Shown here piece by piece: positions 5,974-6,061 of a stretch of 6,061 nucleotides of DNA (position 1 is its first letter; every line of letters begins with the position of its first letter). Made by a program: the position numbers and the translations under genes. The notes below the pieces were generated by a model. The model saw nothing but the letters and a program-made list of their open reading frames with translations, was not told the origin of the DNA and made no database searches. Source of the DNA: Thermoplasmatales archaeon (GTDB lineage Archaea > Thermoplasmatota > Thermoplasmata > Thermoplasmatales > GCA-001856825); NCBI GenBank assembly GCA_014874235.1, contig JACWAC010000074.1, positions 1 through 6,061 on the forward strand. Direction: 5' to 3'.

Positions 5974-6061
5974 TTTGAGGACAGATCTGGTGTCACTATT
6001 GTTCTTCTGATATGTTCATGGCACTTTGAGACAAAACGCGAAAATAATTAAGGTGTGGGTT
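5974..6061. other. Non-coding tail at the window edge, possible promoter at its end
   Basis: I see no convincing reading frame here. The A/T-rich run AAAATAATTA at 6041-6050 resembles an archaeal TATA element and may serve a rightward gene that begins beyond the edge; this cannot be confirmed from the window. Confidence 0.25.

Noticed and set aside
1..6061. Mobile element, CRISPR array, defence system or tRNA-associated integration site
   Set aside because: No transposase or integrase frame, no direct repeat array, and no duplicated tRNA 3' end was found; gene content is uniformly housekeeping.

Overview
The window looks like ordinary core-genome sequence from an archaeon. The evidence is an archaeal/eukaryal-type aspartyl-tRNA synthetase without the bacterial GAD insertion, a short-chain prenyl synthase with an uninterrupted DDxxD first motif, a tRNA-Phe without an encoded CCA, and A/T-rich TATA-like elements about 20-33 bases upstream of several start codons with no clear Shine-Dalgarno sequence. 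That last pattern suggests leaderless transcripts, as is common in Thermoplasmata and some other archaeal lineages. Thermoplasmata is my best guess from overall protein character, but it is an inference and not proven by the sequence.

Layout. A polyprenyl (probably geranylgeranyl) diphosphate synthase reads rightward (61-1071). It converges on, and overlaps by 8 bases, a leftward pair: a UbiD-family decarboxylase (1064-2323) lying 16 bases downstream of aspS (2340-3617). A 76-base divergent promoter region separates aspS from rightward pdxT (3694-4236). pdxT converges, with a 16-base gap, on a leftward hotdog-fold thioesterase (4253-4651), which lies 43 bases downstream of leftward gcvT (4695-5765) but seems to have its own TATA box. 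A second divergent region separates gcvT from a rightward tRNA-Phe(GAA) gene (5876-5948). The last 113 bases hold an A/T-rich inverted repeat and possibly the promoter of a gene beyond the edge. The ends of genes outside the window are not recognisable.

How the genes work together. They are housekeeping genes: isoprenoid lipid or quinone precursors (prenyl synthase, and possibly the UbiD protein), translation (AspRS, tRNA-Phe), pyridoxal phosphate synthesis (PdxT) and one-carbon/glycine metabolism (GcvT). Only aspS-ubiD looks like a possible operon. The adjacency of the UbiD protein to the prenyl synthase invites a link to archaeal mevalonate or menaquinone metabolism, but the two genes are convergent, so this is only a hypothesis.

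I found no mobile element, CRISPR array, defence island or evident new multigene system. The points most worth a second look are residue-level: a His-to-Asp change at the expected metal ligand of the UbiD protein, an A10:U25 pair in tRNA-Phe, and specificity residues in AspRS that predict a discriminating enzyme.
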